Positions 28,149 to 36,922 of a stretch of DNA of 64,000 nt are shown here, one piece after another. Made by a program: the position numbers and the translations under genes. The first letter of the stretch is position 1; every line of letters begins with the position of its first letter. Source of the stretch: Pararhodonellum marinum (GTDB lineage Bacteria > Bacteroidota > Bacteroidia > Cytophagales > Cyclobacteriaceae); assembly GCF_015354735.1 (NCBI RefSeq), contig NZ_JACEFJ010000004.1:186001-250000 (forward strand). The letters are read 5' to 3'. The notes beneath the pieces were generated by a model. It was not told where the DNA came from, searched no databases, and saw nothing but the letters and a program-made list of their open reading frames with translations.

Positions 28149-28433
28149 ATGATTCACGAGGAACTCCAACGCTTAGAAAGATTAGCCAATCAGGTCCAAA
28201 AGAAAATGCTGCAAATGGAAGAACAAAACGCTTCCATGGCTAGAGAATTGGAATTGCTTAAGCAGTCGTTGCAAGAGAAGGAGCAGGCCTTGGATCATTT
28301 TAAAAATCAAATTAAAATTAGTAAAATTGTGAATAACATACCGGTGGAGGAAGTAGAATCTGCCGAAATGAGCAACAAGATCAATAGTTATATCAAAGAA
28401 ATCGATAAGATCATTACCTACCTGTCAGAGTGA
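28149..28433 (+). CDS. Coiled-coil protein next to zapA (ZapB-like by position)
   Basis: The 94-residue product is an almost continuous coiled coil for its first 55 residues (IHEELQRLERLANQVQKKMLQMEEQNASMARELELLKQSL), followed by a short helical tail. It sits between pheT and zapA with one-base gaps on each side. ZapB in Enterobacteria is a short coiled-coil cell-division protein that binds ZapA; a matching function here is inference from position and shape, not from sequence similarity that I can show. Confidence 0.7.
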   Translation: MIHEELQRLERLANQVQKKMLQMEEQNASMARELELLKQSLQEKEQALDHFKNQIKISKIVNNIPVEEVESAEMSNKINSYIKEIDKIITYLSE

Positions 28434-28434
28434 T

Positions 28435-28719
28435 ATGGATACACTTTCAATAAGACTGAAAATTGGAGATCGGGAATACCCGATGAAGGTGAAGGCGGAA
28501 GATGAAGCCAAAATCAGAAGGGCAGGAAAATTAATCAATGATAAACTTAAAAGATACAGAGAAGAATTTGGATTGGATGACAGGCAGGATTTATTGGCCA
28601 TGGTAGCTTTCGATTGTATGGTGGAAACCATGGAAATGAGTGAGATCAATTCTGAAGGAAGCGAGCAGATAAAGTCGGCCATCATTGACATCAATGACCA
28701 ATTGGCATCCCTTTTATAA
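28435..28719 (+). CDS. zapA: Cell division protein ZapA
   Basis: ZapA stabilises FtsZ bundles at the division site. The 94-residue product has the family's N-terminal segment (LSIRLKIGDREYPMKVKAEDEAKIRRAGKLIND) and C-terminal coiled coil, and the length is normal. It follows the coiled-coil gene by one base and precedes rny by 60 bases, an order seen in many Bacteroidota. Confidence 0.9.
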   Translation: MDTLSIRLKIGDREYPMKVKAEDEAKIRRAGKLINDKLKRYREEFGLDDRQDLLAMVAFDCMVETMEMSEINSEGSEQIKSAIIDINDQLASLL

Positions 28720-28779
28720 TTATTGAAAATATTGTTTATTCGGCACTTTTCGGCTACCGGTAGGTAACAAAAATAACCT

Positions 28780-30345
28780 ATGGGAGAATCGATATACATC
28801 ATCCTGGCCGGCCTGATAGGCCTGGGCGTGGGAGTGGCCATTGCGGCCTTGTTTCTAAGAAAAAACAATCAAAAGCTGGAAGAAGAGGCCAGAGAGAAAG
28901 CCAAAGGAATCATCAGGGAGGCGGAAATCACCGCTGAAGCCACCAAGAAAGACCGGATGCTGGAAGCCAAGGAAAAATACCTTCGGCTCAAGTCAGAGTT
29001 TGAAGAGGAAGTGTCCAAAAAGAAAAACCTGCTCATCACCAATGAAAACAAACTGAAGCAAAGAGAGCAGGTACTTTCCAAGGAAATGGAACAAATCAAG
29101 CGGAAAGAGGCGGAACTTGATAGCAAGAAAGAAAACCTGAGTGCGCAGCTTCACGCCGTTGGGATAAAAAAAGAAGAACTGGATCGGGTGACCAATCAGC
29201 GGATTTCCGATTTAGAGAAAATTGCCCACCTTTCAAGAGATGAAGCAAAGGATCAATTGATGGAAATGCTGCGGGATGAGGCGACCACCAAAGCTTCCTC
29301 ACAGATCAAGGACATCCTTGACCAGGCCAAACTGACGGCTACCAAACAGGCCAAAAAGATTGTATTGGATACCATTCAGCGTACTGCGACTGAGCATGCC
29401 ATTGAAAACTGCGTGTCGGTTTTCAACATTGAAAGCGATGACATCAAAGGTAAAATCATCGGTAGGGAAGGTAGGAACATCCGGGCTTTGGAAGCTGCGA
29501 CAGGAGTGGAAATTGTGGTGGATGACACCCCTGAAGCCATCATCATTTCCGGTTTTGACCCGGTAAGAAGGGAAATCGCCAGACTTTCCCTGCACCGTCT
29601 CGTACAGGATGGCAGGATTCACCCGGCCAGAATCGAAGAAGTGGTGGCCAAAACGGAGAAAAATATCGAAGATGAAATCATAGAAATCGGAGAAAGGACC
29701 TGTATCGAACTGGGTATTCACGGTCTGCATCCAGAATTGATCCGGATGGTAGGTAGGATGAGGTTCAGGTCCTCTTATGGACAGAATCTCCTGCAACACT
29801 CCAGAGAAGTGGCCAAGCTTTGTGCCACCATGGCCGCAGAAATGGGACTCAATGCCAAGCTTGCCAAGCGGGCAGGCCTGCTTCACGATATTGGGAAAGT
29901 CTACCCCGAAGAGGCCGAGCTGCCCCATGCCATTTTGGGCATGGAACTGGCCAAAAAATACAAGGAAAATCCTGAGGTATGCAATGCCATAGGAGCCCAC
30001 CATGATGAAATCGAGATGACTTCCATGATCTCGCCCATCGTGCAGGCATCGGATGCCATCTCAGGTTCCAGGCCTGGCGCCAGACGTGAAATCATGGATT
30101 CCTATATCAAGCGGCTGAAAGAACTGGAAGATCTCGCATTGAGTTTTGATGGGGTCAACAAATGTTTTGCCATGCAGGCAGGCAGGGAACTGCGGGTTCT
30201 GGTGGATGCAGACAATGTGGATGACAGCACTGCAGGCAAGCTTTCTTTTGATATTTCCCAAAAAATAGAAAAAGAAATGCAGTATCCCGGTCAGATCAAG
30301 ATCACGGTGATCAGAGAAATGAGAGCGGTCAATTATGCCAAGTAA
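28780..30345 (+). CDS. rny: Ribonuclease Y
   Basis: RNase Y is a membrane-anchored endoribonuclease that starts mRNA decay. The 521-residue protein has an N-terminal membrane helix ([19 protein letters not shown]), a long coiled coil (about residues 30-205), a KH RNA-binding domain with [20 protein letters not shown], and an HD domain with [10 protein letters not shown], the catalytic LLHDIGK and AIGAHHDE. The length and domain order are standard. A terminator follows. Confidence 0.97.
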   Translation: MGESIYIILAGLIGLGVGVAIAALFLRKNNQKLEEEAREKAKGIIREAEITAEATKKDRMLEAKEKYLRLKSEFEEEVSKKKNLLITNENKLKQREQVLSKEMEQIKRKEAELDSKKENLSAQLHAVGIKKEELDRVTNQRISDLEKIAHLSRDEAKDQLMEMLRDEATTKASSQIKDILDQAKLTATKQAKKIVLDTIQRTATEHAIENCVSVFNIESDDIKGKIIGREGRNIRALEAATGVEIVVDDTPEAIIISGFDPVRREIARLSLHRLVQDGRIHPARIEEVVAKTEKNIEDEIIEIGERTCIELGIHGLHPELIRMVGRMRFRSSYGQNLLQHSREVAKLCATMAAEMGLNAKLAKRAGLLHDIGKVYPEEAELPHAILGMELAKKYKENPEVCNAIGAHHDEIEMTSMISPIVQASDAISGSRPGARREIMDSYIKRLKELEDLALSFDGVNKCFAMQAGRELRVLVDADNVDDSTAGKLSFDISQKIEKEMQYPGQIKITVIREMRAVNYAK

Positions 30346-30370
30346 ACCTTGAGAAAGAAAGAACATAACC

Positions 30371-30402
30371 ATAAGATCGGGACATCCCGATCTTATTTTT
30401 TT
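30371..30402 (+). terminator. Terminator after rny
   Basis: ATAAGATCGGG at 30371-30381 pairs with CCCGATCTTAT at 30386-30396 around ACAT, followed by a T-run to 30402. This ends the pheT-zapA-rny transcript. Confidence 0.9.
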
Positions 30403-30568
30403 AATGATCCATAATGAATATCGTACCTTAAAAATACGCACCTTTTAATTAGTAAGGACTAAGACTAAATTTCATTCAACATAACTTCGGTCCTCTGATT
30501 TCGGTCCCCAAAGTGTAGGAAATAAGGTCGAGAGCTTCCTATGGCTAAAAAATAAATTTTTACATAAC

Positions 30569-31360
30569 ATGAATATACATCGGGTGAATCGAAATTTTCT
30601 TTTTGAACTTTACCATTGGATTTTGGTCAAACTGGGGGTCAGAAAGCTGCAGGAAGAAGAAATTCAGATCCTGCATCAGCATGTACCTTACTTCAAAGGC
30701 CTTTCACCTGCCCACCAAAAGGAATTCAAGGAGCGCCTTATTTATTTTCTTTGGACCAAACAGTTTATACCGAGAGGAAATATCCAACAGGTCAGTACAG
30801 AAATGCGGATTTTGATCGGAGCAGTAGCCGTCAAGGTGACCTTTGGACTGGAGGGCGTTTCGCTAAAACATTTCAATAAAATCCTGATCTATCCCGATGA
30901 TTATTACAGCACCATCAATGAAACCTACCACCAAGGAGAAGTCAATCCCCGGTTGGGGGTGATTGTGATTTCCTGGCGCAATTTCCTTAGAGGTCATCTT
31001 GATACAAGAGATGGGGTCAATCTGGGCATCCATGAAATAGCGCATGCCTTAAAACTTGAAAACAGGATCCATTACAATGGGGAAAGTGATTTCTTTCATC
31101 CCAAGGCCTGGCAGGAATACGTGAGCTTGGCCACCAAGGAAATTGAAAAAATCCGATCCGGTGAATATACTATCCTTCGGCAAAGTGCGGGCAAGAATGA
31201 GCATGAGTTCTTTGCTGTAGCGCTGGAAGCTTTCTTTGAAATCCCTGACCGGTTGTTGGCTTACAATGCTGAGCTTTATAAAGGAATCGTCTTGCTCCTG
31301 CAGCAGGATCCTTTGAAGTTATCGGATTACTGGAAGCAAAAGGATACGGAGTTAAAATAA
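30569..31360 (+). CDS. MtfA-type zinc peptidase (M90)
   Basis: The 263-residue protein resembles MtfA (DgsA anti-repressor), a cytosolic zinc aminopeptidase that binds the glucose repressor Mlc in Enterobacteria. The metal motif HEIAH is at residues 155-159. A likely third ligand and catalytic residues lie in the EHEFFAVALEAFFEIP segment near 211-226. It has no signal peptide; a short hydrophobic stretch occurs near residues 13-20. The gene stands alone, and no Mlc homologue is nearby, so the regulatory partner, if any, is unknown. Confidence 0.85.
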   Translation: MNIHRVNRNFLFELYHWILVKLGVRKLQEEEIQILHQHVPYFKGLSPAHQKEFKERLIYFLWTKQFIPRGNIQQVSTEMRILIGAVAVKVTFGLEGVSLKHFNKILIYPDDYYSTINETYHQGEVNPRLGVIVISWRNFLRGHLDTRDGVNLGIHEIAHALKLENRIHYNGESDFFHPKAWQEYVSLATKEIEKIRSGEYTILRQSAGKNEHEFFAVALEAFFEIPDRLLAYNAELYKGIVLLLQQDPLKLSDYWKQKDTELK

Positions 31361-31674
31361 CAAAAATCTAAATATCAGAAAAAAACGATAATTAAATCCC
31401 CCTATTTTTACAATAGAAAATAATTTCCAATTTGGCCCTTACAATGGAATATTTTTGTTCATGAATGCCAATATCTCTGCTTTACTGTATTTTTCTTCTT
31501 TTTTTAAGTTTGATGGGGATGGAATTTAGTGAAGTAAAAATCAGAGATGATATGGATGGCATGAAAGAACATTTGGAAGCAAGCAATGCTTTTAAAGAAC
31601 ATGATCAAGCTAGGCTGAAAATCATTCCAACACCAAATGTTGCAAGCTAAAAAACTGGAGATACCTGATATTTT
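31361..31674. other. Intergenic region with a doubtful 61-codon frame
   Basis: An open frame at 31465-31650 on the plus strand (MPISLLYCIFLLFLSLMGME, then a charged tail) has a hydrophobic start but no recognisable family and no clear promoter. It could be a small membrane peptide or a chance frame. The rest of the stretch is AT-rich with no RNA gene seen. Confidence 0.3.
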
Positions 31675-31857
31675 TCAATTTACCAACGCCCGTTTGCTAT
31701 TGAGATCGTAGGGTTGGATCAACACTTCTACGGGCAATCCCAATAATTGTGAGAGGTTTCTGATCATATCAAGGGTCAATGATTTCTTACGGTTAAGTAC
31801 TAGGCTTACAGTGGTCTTGCTGCCAATTGCGGAAACCAGGTCTTTATCTTTTAAAAT
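31675..31857 (-). pseudogene. Remnant of a HigA-type antitoxin (XRE helix-turn-helix)
   Basis: On the minus strand, an open frame of 60 codons ends TGA at 31677-31675. It reads ILKDKDLVSAIGSKTTVS, then LVLNRKKSLTLDMIRNLSQL and LGLPVEVLIQPYDL. This is the C-terminal half of the helix-turn-helix antitoxin seen with HigB/RelE-type toxins, with the recognition-helix pattern SKTTVSLVLNRKKSLTLDMIRNLS. An in-frame stop lies immediately before it (31858-31860) and no start codon fits, so the N-terminal half is missing or frameshifted. No intact toxin gene is next to it. I read it as a decayed toxin-antitoxin module. Confidence 0.7.
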
Positions 31858-32031
31858 TCAATTCAGTTTGGTCGAAAAGAATTCTGGGGCCTATTATGAA
31901 TTAGCATTTTGGATCGGGTTCTACTTTGCTAAAGATTTCTTTAAAAAATTAAAAATACCCATTCATAATCCGTTTTTTCTTTTTTTCTCAGACCCTAAAT
32001 GATTGCCTTAAACATTCTTTCCCGCCTAAAA

Positions 32032-32062
32032 TTGCTTTGTCCTCAATAACTTCTTATCTTTG
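32032..32062 (+). promoter_or_regulatory. Promoter of greA
   Basis: TTG at 32032-32034, a 20-base spacer and an exact TATCTTTG at 32055-32062 make a good Bacteroidota-type promoter. Transcription would begin near 32069, about 80 bases before the greA start. Confidence 0.75.
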
Positions 32063-32089
32063 TAGCTACAAAATAGCAAAAAACGGAAA

Positions 32090-32130
32090 GAGACGGTTTC
32101 AGAAATGAAACCGTTCTTTTATTTTTCATA
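32090..32130 (+). terminator. Attenuator-like hairpin in the greA leader
   Basis: ACGGTTTC pairs with GAAACCGT around AGAAAT, followed by TCTTTTATTTTT. The hairpin lies between the promoter and the greA start, where an intrinsic terminator would end a leader RNA of about 55-60 bases. In E. coli the greA leader makes such a short RNA (GraL); whether this one acts the same way is inference. Confidence 0.65.
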
Positions 32131-32149
32131 GCCATAGCAATATCAAAAC

Positions 32150-32623
32150 ATGGGAAAAATTCAATATTATACTGAGGAAGGACTCAAGAAATTAAAGGAT
32201 GAACTTCAGGAACTGAAGACCAAAGGAAGACAGGACATCGCCAAGCAGATAGCTGAAGCCCGAGACAAAGGGGACCTGAGCGAAAATGCCGAGTATGATG
32301 CTGCCAAGGATGCGCAGGGTCTGTTGGAACTGAAAATTTCCAAACTGGAAGAGGTGGTAGGAAATGCCAGAGTCCTGGACAATTCCAAAATGGACCCCTC
32401 TAAGGTAGGTATCCTGAGCACTGTCAAAATCAAAAACATTAAAAACGGCATGACGGTCACTTATACGTTGGTTTCTGAAGAAGAAGCGGACCTTAAAGCC
32501 GGAAAGATTTCTTTGGCTTCCCCATTCGGCAAAGGCCTGGTTGGAAAATCGGTTGGCGAGGTTGCCGAGATCAAGGCGCCGGCTGGAACCTTGGAGTTTG
32601 AGGTCTTGGAAATCAATTATTAA
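32150..32623 (+). CDS. greA: Transcription elongation factor GreA
   Basis: GreA rescues backtracked RNA polymerase by stimulating cleavage of the 3' end. The 157-residue product has the N-terminal antiparallel coiled coil (GLKKLKDELQELKTKGRQDIAKQIAEARDKGDLSENAEYDAAKD) with the tip acidic residues in the GDLSENAEYDAA motif. It also has the C-terminal FKBP-like domain, with GKISLASPFGKGLVGKSVGEVAEI and the ending VLEINY. It is the first gene of a short unit with the HIT gene, separated by a terminator-like hairpin. Confidence 0.97.
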   Translation: MGKIQYYTEEGLKKLKDELQELKTKGRQDIAKQIAEARDKGDLSENAEYDAAKDAQGLLELKISKLEEVVGNARVLDNSKMDPSKVGILSTVKIKNIKNGMTVTYTLVSEEEADLKAGKISLASPFGKGLVGKSVGEVAEIKAPAGTLEFEVLEINY

Positions 32624-32631
32624 ATTACGCT

Positions 32632-32660
32632 TCCCGATGGTATTCCCATTGGGATTTTTT
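32632..32660 (+). terminator. Terminator after greA
   Basis: TCCCGATGG at 32632-32640 pairs with CCATTGGGA at 32646-32654, with one G-T pair, around a five-base loop, and six Ts follow. It sits 8 bases after the greA stop and just before the HIT gene. Some read-through into the HIT gene is likely because no separate promoter is evident. Confidence 0.75.
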
Positions 32661-32671
32661 ATTTTTAGGCT

Positions 32672-33064
32672 ATGGCTAGCATCTTCACCAAAATAATCAA
32701 CAGAGAAATTCCAGGTCACATCATTGCGGAAGACGAGGATTACATTGCATTTTTAGACATCATGCCACTGGTTATGGGCCATGTATTGGTGGTACCCAAA
32801 AAAGAGATTGACTATATTTTTGATATGGATGAAAAGACCCTGGCTGGATTGCATGTCTTTTCCCAAAAAGTAGCCAAGGCCATCGATAAAACCATTCCCT
32901 GTACACGGGTTGGCGTTGCCGTGATTGGTTTGGAAGTTCCCCATGTCCATGTTCATCTGATTCCTCTCAGGACCATGGATGACATCAATTTTACCCGGCC
33001 CAAGTTGAAGCCAAGTTCTGAGGACTTGGCCAAGACTGCTGAAAAAATCAAAGCTGCTCTTTAA
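32672..33064 (+). CDS. HIT family hydrolase
   Basis: Histidine-triad proteins cleave nucleoside phosphoramidates and similar bonds. The 130-residue product has the metal-free catalytic triad HVHVH at residues 91-95 followed by LIPL, and the typical N-terminal segment SIFTKIINREIPGHIIAEDE. The substrate is not known; it is a common housekeeping gene that often follows greA in Bacteroidota. Confidence 0.95.
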   Translation: MASIFTKIINREIPGHIIAEDEDYIAFLDIMPLVMGHVLVVPKKEIDYIFDMDEKTLAGLHVFSQKVAKAIDKTIPCTRVGVAVIGLEVPHVHVHLIPLRTMDDINFTRPKLKPSSEDLAKTAEKIKAAL

Positions 33065-33088
33065 AGATTCATTTTGATGCAGTCCAGC

Positions 33089-33664
33089 TTATTTGATCCT
33101 GTCGGGGTTTTCCTGCAAAAATGATTTCCAGCCTGCAGCCCTGCCACGGGTCTGCAATCGGCCATCATGAAAGTGGTGACAGATGGCCACGGCCAAGGCA
33201 TCTGTGGCATCCAACAATTTTGGCGTTTCTGTCATTTGAACCAAGGTTTTGAGCATTTCGGCAACCTGTTCTTTAGACGCATTGCCGTTGCCTGTGACGG
33301 ACTGCTTGACTTTCTTGGGAGAGTATTCCGCAATGGGAATATCCCTGGCTAAGGCAGCAGCCATGGCCACCCCCTGTGCGCGTCCCAGTTTCAACATGGA
33401 TTGGACATTTTGCCCGTAAAAAGGTGCTTCCAAGGCCACGGCATCGGGATGGAATTCATCGATAATTCCTGTAATTCTTTCAAAAATCTTCTTCAACTTA
33501 AGCTCATGGGAGCCGTATTTTTTCAGGTGAATGACTCCAAACTGCAGGATTTTGTAGGCTTTCCCCTCTATGAGAATCAGTCCGTATCCCATGATGTTGG
33601 TTCCGGGATCTATACCGAGGATGATTTTTTCTTTTACCGCAATTTTCGCTACTTTACCCATCAC
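33089..33664 (-). CDS. ruvC: Holliday junction resolvase RuvC
   Basis: RuvC cuts Holliday junctions held by RuvAB. The 191-residue product has the catalytic acidic residues in GIDPGTNIMGYGL (Asp19 if the first Met is used), ALEAPFYGQNVQSMLKLGRAQGVAM and DATDALAVAICHH, the standard motifs. Two adjacent Met codons (33664 and 33661) are possible starts. It is convergent with the HIT gene and its start is only about ten bases from the divergent glycosyltransferase start, so the two promoters must overlap the neighbouring coding regions. Confidence 0.96.
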   Translation of the reverse strand: MMGKVAKIAVKEKIILGIDPGTNIMGYGLILIEGKAYKILQFGVIHLKKYGSHELKLKKIFERITGIIDEFHPDAVALEAPFYGQNVQSMLKLGRAQGVAMAAALARDIPIAEYSPKKVKQSVTGNGNASKEQVAEMLKTLVQMTETPKLLDATDALAVAICHHFHDGRLQTRGRAAGWKSFLQENPDRIK

Positions 33665-33673
33665 CGCAATTTA

Positions 33674-34825
33674 ATGGAATTCATGCTAACATTGTACATT
33701 TTTTTCGCCCTTCTCTACGGAGGCTTGCTGTTCTATTTGAGACAGATCTGGTGGCATAAGATTCCTGAAGTTGATCTGGAATCACCATCAATTCCGGTAA
33801 CCCTGATCTTGCCCATCCGAAATGAAGCACATCACCTGCCCCTGCTATTTCAGGAAATAGAGTCTTTGGTATATCCGGATCTTGAGGTAATTCTGGTGGA
33901 TGACCACAGCGAAGATGGGGGTGCGGCGTTGATTCAAAGCCGGGAAAATGAGGCCTTGAAGGTGCCGATACAATACCTGTTGAATGAGGGTACGGGGAAA
34001 AAGCAAGCCTTGGAAACAGGGATCTTCAAGGCCAAAGGAGAGGTTATCGTCCAAAGCGATGCGGACTGCAGGTGGCCGGATCATTGGATTTCAGGCCTGT
34101 TGGCAGGTTTTGGGGAATGCAAAACCATGATGGTGGCAGGTCCGGTGATGAGTCTTCCCAAACCCGGTTTTTTCGCCACTTTCCAGCAGATAGAATGGGG
34201 TAGTATTCTTTTGCTGAGCCATTTTTTCTTTTATAAAAAATCCCCTCTCATGTGCAGCGGAGCCAATTTGGCTTATCGAAAGGCAGCTTTTTTAAAAGTT
34301 GGAGGTTTCGAAGGAAACAGGGAATGGTTGAGTGGAGATGATGCGTTTCTGTTGACAAAAATAGCTGCCACCTTTGGCCCTGAAAGCATAATCTACCAAA
34401 CCTCAAAAAGTCAATTGGTCCATACCGAACCTTCACCGGATTGGGGCGCCTACCTTTCCCAAAGAATCAGGTGGGCAGGCAAATGGAGACATCCCGAGAA
34501 CAAGTCAAAGGCATGGGCAGCCATGGGGACTTTCGGAATTCAAATTGTTTTTTTGAGCAGTTTTGCTTTGCCCTTTTTTGGTAAAGCCGCTGCCATGGTT
34601 TTCATCTTCCTCTGGGGAATCAAATGCTTGGCAGAAAAACAGGTGCTGGGGTTGGTTTTGGAAGATATGGGTTTTAAATTTAAGCTTTTGGATTACCTCA
34701 AAGCCAGTTTTCTCCATCCCATTTATGCCATCAGGGTTGGTTTATCCACCCTTGGAAAAGAAGTTGAATGGAAAGGCAGAAAAGGGCATACCACAAACAT
34801 AAAATACCCGAAAGAAAATGTCTGA
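33674..34825 (+). CDS. Family 2-type glycosyltransferase, membrane (GT-A)
   Basis: I place the start at the ATG at 33674 (383 residues); the open frame reaches back to 33401 only because it runs antisense to ruvC. The protein has an N-terminal membrane helix (MLTLYIFFALLYGGLLFYL). The GT-A core includes LILPIRNEAHHLPLLFQEI, the donor-site DxD-like SDADCRWPD, and the acceptor segments GGFEGNREWLSGDDAFLL and QRIRWAGKWRHP, with QxxRW-type residues typical of processive family-2 enzymes. Two to three C-terminal helices follow. It probably builds an envelope or exopolysaccharide chain. The sugar is unknown. Confidence 0.88.
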   Translation: MEFMLTLYIFFALLYGGLLFYLRQIWWHKIPEVDLESPSIPVTLILPIRNEAHHLPLLFQEIESLVYPDLEVILVDDHSEDGGAALIQSRENEALKVPIQYLLNEGTGKKQALETGIFKAKGEVIVQSDADCRWPDHWISGLLAGFGECKTMMVAGPVMSLPKPGFFATFQQIEWGSILLLSHFFFYKKSPLMCSGANLAYRKAAFLKVGGFEGNREWLSGDDAFLLTKIAATFGPESIIYQTSKSQLVHTEPSPDWGAYLSQRIRWAGKWRHPENKSKAWAAMGTFGIQIVFLSSFALPFFGKAAAMVFIFLWGIKCLAEKQVLGLVLEDMGFKFKLLDYLKASFLHPIYAIRVGLSTLGKEVEWKGRKGHTTNIKYPKENV

Positions 34826-35069
34826 TGATGAATTTGATTTGATGGATGAGCTGTACTTTGTCCAGCCTTATGTCCACTTAAAAGAACAACTGGGTTGGGA
34901 AGATGAAAAGCTTTTGAGTACCTTGCAACTGCTTTATCAAAAGGAATGGATCAAGTGTCTTTATCAGCCCGATGAGGAGATCTTTTCAGACGCCCGGATT
35001 TTACAAGATGGCAAGGCTTATTACTACCTGGCTAGCAAAAAAGGCCTGATGGAGCACAATGCCCTTTAA
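34818..35069 (+). CDS. Conserved small acidic protein of unknown function
   Basis: This 83-residue protein (MSDDEFDLMDELYFVQPYV at the start) is acidic, predicted helical, with a core HLKEQLGWEDEKLLSTLQLLYQKEWIKCLY that looks like a winged-helix-like fold. I do not recognise the family. It overlaps the upstream glycosyltransferase by eight bases and lies three bases before the phosphatase gene, so it is part of the operon, perhaps as an adaptor or regulator. Confidence 0.65.
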   Translation: MSDDEFDLMDELYFVQPYVHLKEQLGWEDEKLLSTLQLLYQKEWIKCLYQPDEEIFSDARILQDGKAYYYLASKKGLMEHNAL

Positions 35070-35072
35070 AGA

Positions 35073-36293
35073 ATGACAGACTTGGACACCGAAACCGTAA
35101 AATATCAAAGAAAAGAACTTGAATTGAAGGCCCTGCTGGAAATCACACAGGCCATCAATGAAAATAAAAACGAGACGGTATTGCTCAATATCTTCAAGTT
35201 TACCTGTTTGCTACACCTCAACATCAAGGCCCTGGTGCTTTATGTTTCTTCCGACAGCCATTTTGACTCCAGAATCGCGCATGGGATCAAACACAATATC
35301 CCTGACCAAATTCCCATTGGTGATGTAGAAGACAACCATAAAATCGGAAAACTTAACCTAATTCTTCCTCCTGAGTATTCCTTTGCGGAACTGGACACTT
35401 ATGTTCCAGTATATCACAAAGACAAGATGCTGGCCATTTTGCTCCTGAAAACCAAAGATGAGGAAAACGGCATTGACCTGGATTTTACCCAAGCCCTGAC
35501 CAATATCTTAGTGGTGGCACTGGAAAACAAACGTTTTGCCAGAAAGCAACTGGAACAGGAGCGGCTCAACAAGGAAATGGAAATAGCCAGCAGTGTTCAA
35601 CGCATGCTTTTCCCGGCCCAACTTCCCCAAACCCAAAAATTAAAGGCCAAGGTGACTTATTTTCCCCATAGCACGGTAGGGGGAGATTATTACGACCTGA
35701 TCCAAAAATCAGCCGATGAGGTATTTTTCTGTGTGGCAGATGTGTCAGGCAAAGGGATGCCAGCTGCGCTATTGATGTCCAATTTCCAAGCTGCCCTGCG
35801 TACCCTTTTGAGGAGTACATCGGACTTGAAAATGATCGTGGAGCAACTCAATTTTACCATTTTTGAAAATACCCATGGGGAGAAGTTCATCACTTTCTTT
35901 TTGGGCTACTACAATTTTAAAACCAGGAGACTGGAATACATCAATGCCGGGCACAATCCGCCCGTGCTCTGTTGGGAAGGCGAAAAAAGGACGGAATTAC
36001 TGGAAGCAGGTACCACCATTCTGGGTGCTTTCGAAGAGCTGCCTTTTTTGGAAATGGGCCATAGAGATCATTTGAAGGGTTTCAGCATTCACCTCTATAC
36101 CGATGGTTTGACGGAATGTTTCAACCGAAAAGATGAAGAATATGGGGAAGCGAGGTTTTTGAAATTTGTCAGAAGAAACATCTGCATAGACCCAACCGAG
36201 TTCCACAGAACTTTTTTCATGGAATTGAATGAGTTTTCGGAGGGGGTTACCAGAAAGGACGATGTGACTTTATTGAGCTTAAGGTTAAAATAG
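35073..36293 (+). CDS. GAF-SpoIIE protein serine/threonine phosphatase
   Basis: The 406-residue protein has an N-terminal GAF-like sensor region (about residues 20-165, ALLEITQAINENKNETVLL... with ALTNILVVALENKRFARKQL) and a short coiled linker. A PP2C/SpoIIE phosphatase domain follows (about 190-405), with the metal-binding HSTVGGDYYDLI and VADVSGKGMPAALLMS, NAGHNPPVLCW and LYTDGLTECFN motifs. SpoIIE-type phosphatases usually act on anti-anti-sigma proteins. Its place inside a glycosyltransferase-deacetylase operon suggests that envelope polysaccharide synthesis is tied to phospho-signalling; that is inference. Confidence 0.93.
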   Translation: MTDLDTETVKYQRKELELKALLEITQAINENKNETVLLNIFKFTCLLHLNIKALVLYVSSDSHFDSRIAHGIKHNIPDQIPIGDVEDNHKIGKLNLILPPEYSFAELDTYVPVYHKDKMLAILLLKTKDEENGIDLDFTQALTNILVVALENKRFARKQLEQERLNKEMEIASSVQRMLFPAQLPQTQKLKAKVTYFPHSTVGGDYYDLIQKSADEVFFCVADVSGKGMPAALLMSNFQAALRTLLRSTSDLKMIVEQLNFTIFENTHGEKFITFFLGYYNFKTRRLEYINAGHNPPVLCWEGEKRTELLEAGTTILGAFEELPFLEMGHRDHLKGFSIHLYTDGLTECFNRKDEEYGEARFLKFVRRNICIDPTEFHRTFFMELNEFSEGVTRKDDVTLLSLRLK

Positions 36294-36295
36294 CG

Positions 36296-36922
36296 ATGGT
36301 CTTCCATCATGTACCTCAATGGATCAAGATGTGGTATCCGGGTTTCATCTGGAACCACAGCAGGCAGGAATCCAAAGTTTATTTGACCTTTGATGATGGA
36401 CCGGTACCCGGGGTGACAGAGTATGTTTTGGAAGAACTGTCCAAAAGGGACATGAAAGCCACTTTTTTTATGGTTGGGGAAAATGTCAGGAAACATCCTG
36501 CTTTGGCTTTGGCCGTTGTCAATGCGGAACATAGAATAGGCAACCACACCCAAAGACACCTCAGAGGAATGGAAACAGACCTTGAAACCTACCTTGCCGA
36601 TGTAAAGGATTGTGATCAGGTCATTATCGATCAGCTGGGGCTCAGACCGCATTTGTTCCGCCCTCCCTATGGCAGGATGACCTCTAAGCAGGCCAACAAA
36701 ATCAAGAAAAGCCATCAGATCATCATGTGGGATGTGTTATCGGGAGATTATGACAGCCGTCTTTCTGCTACCACCTGCCTGGCCAAGACCAAAAAATATA
36801 CCCAAGAAGGCTCCATTGTGGTTTTTCATGATCAGGAAAAAACCAGAGCAGTGATCAGAAAAGTACTGCCAGACTATTTGGATTTTATACGTCAAAAAAA
36901 CCTCGAAACTGCCCTTTTATGA
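36296..36922 (+). CDS. Polysaccharide deacetylase (NodB-type, CE4)
   Basis: The 208-residue protein has the NodB/CE4 motifs: TFDDGPVPG (catalytic base Asp), GNHTQRHL with the metal His residues, FRPPYGRMT, and the late VVFHDQ segment. It has no clear signal peptide, only a short basic start, so it could act in the cytoplasm or be exported otherwise. Family members deacetylate peptidoglycan or exopolysaccharide N-acetylglucosamine. It starts two bases after the phosphatase gene and its stop overlaps the next start by four bases. Confidence 0.92.
   Translation: MVFHHVPQWIKMWYPGFIWNHSRQESKVYLTFDDGPVPGVTEYVLEELSKRDMKATFFMVGENVRKHPALALAVVNAEHRIGNHTQRHLRGMETDLETYLADVKDCDQVIIDQLGLRPHLFRPPYGRMTSKQANKIKKSHQIIMWDVLSGDYDSRLSATTCLAKTKKYTQEGSIVVFHDQEKTRAVIRKVLPDYLDFIRQKNLETALL

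Noticed and set aside
31465-31650. A 61-codon frame with a hydrophobic start
   Set aside because: No family, no clear promoter and no partner; kept only as a note in the intergenic entry.
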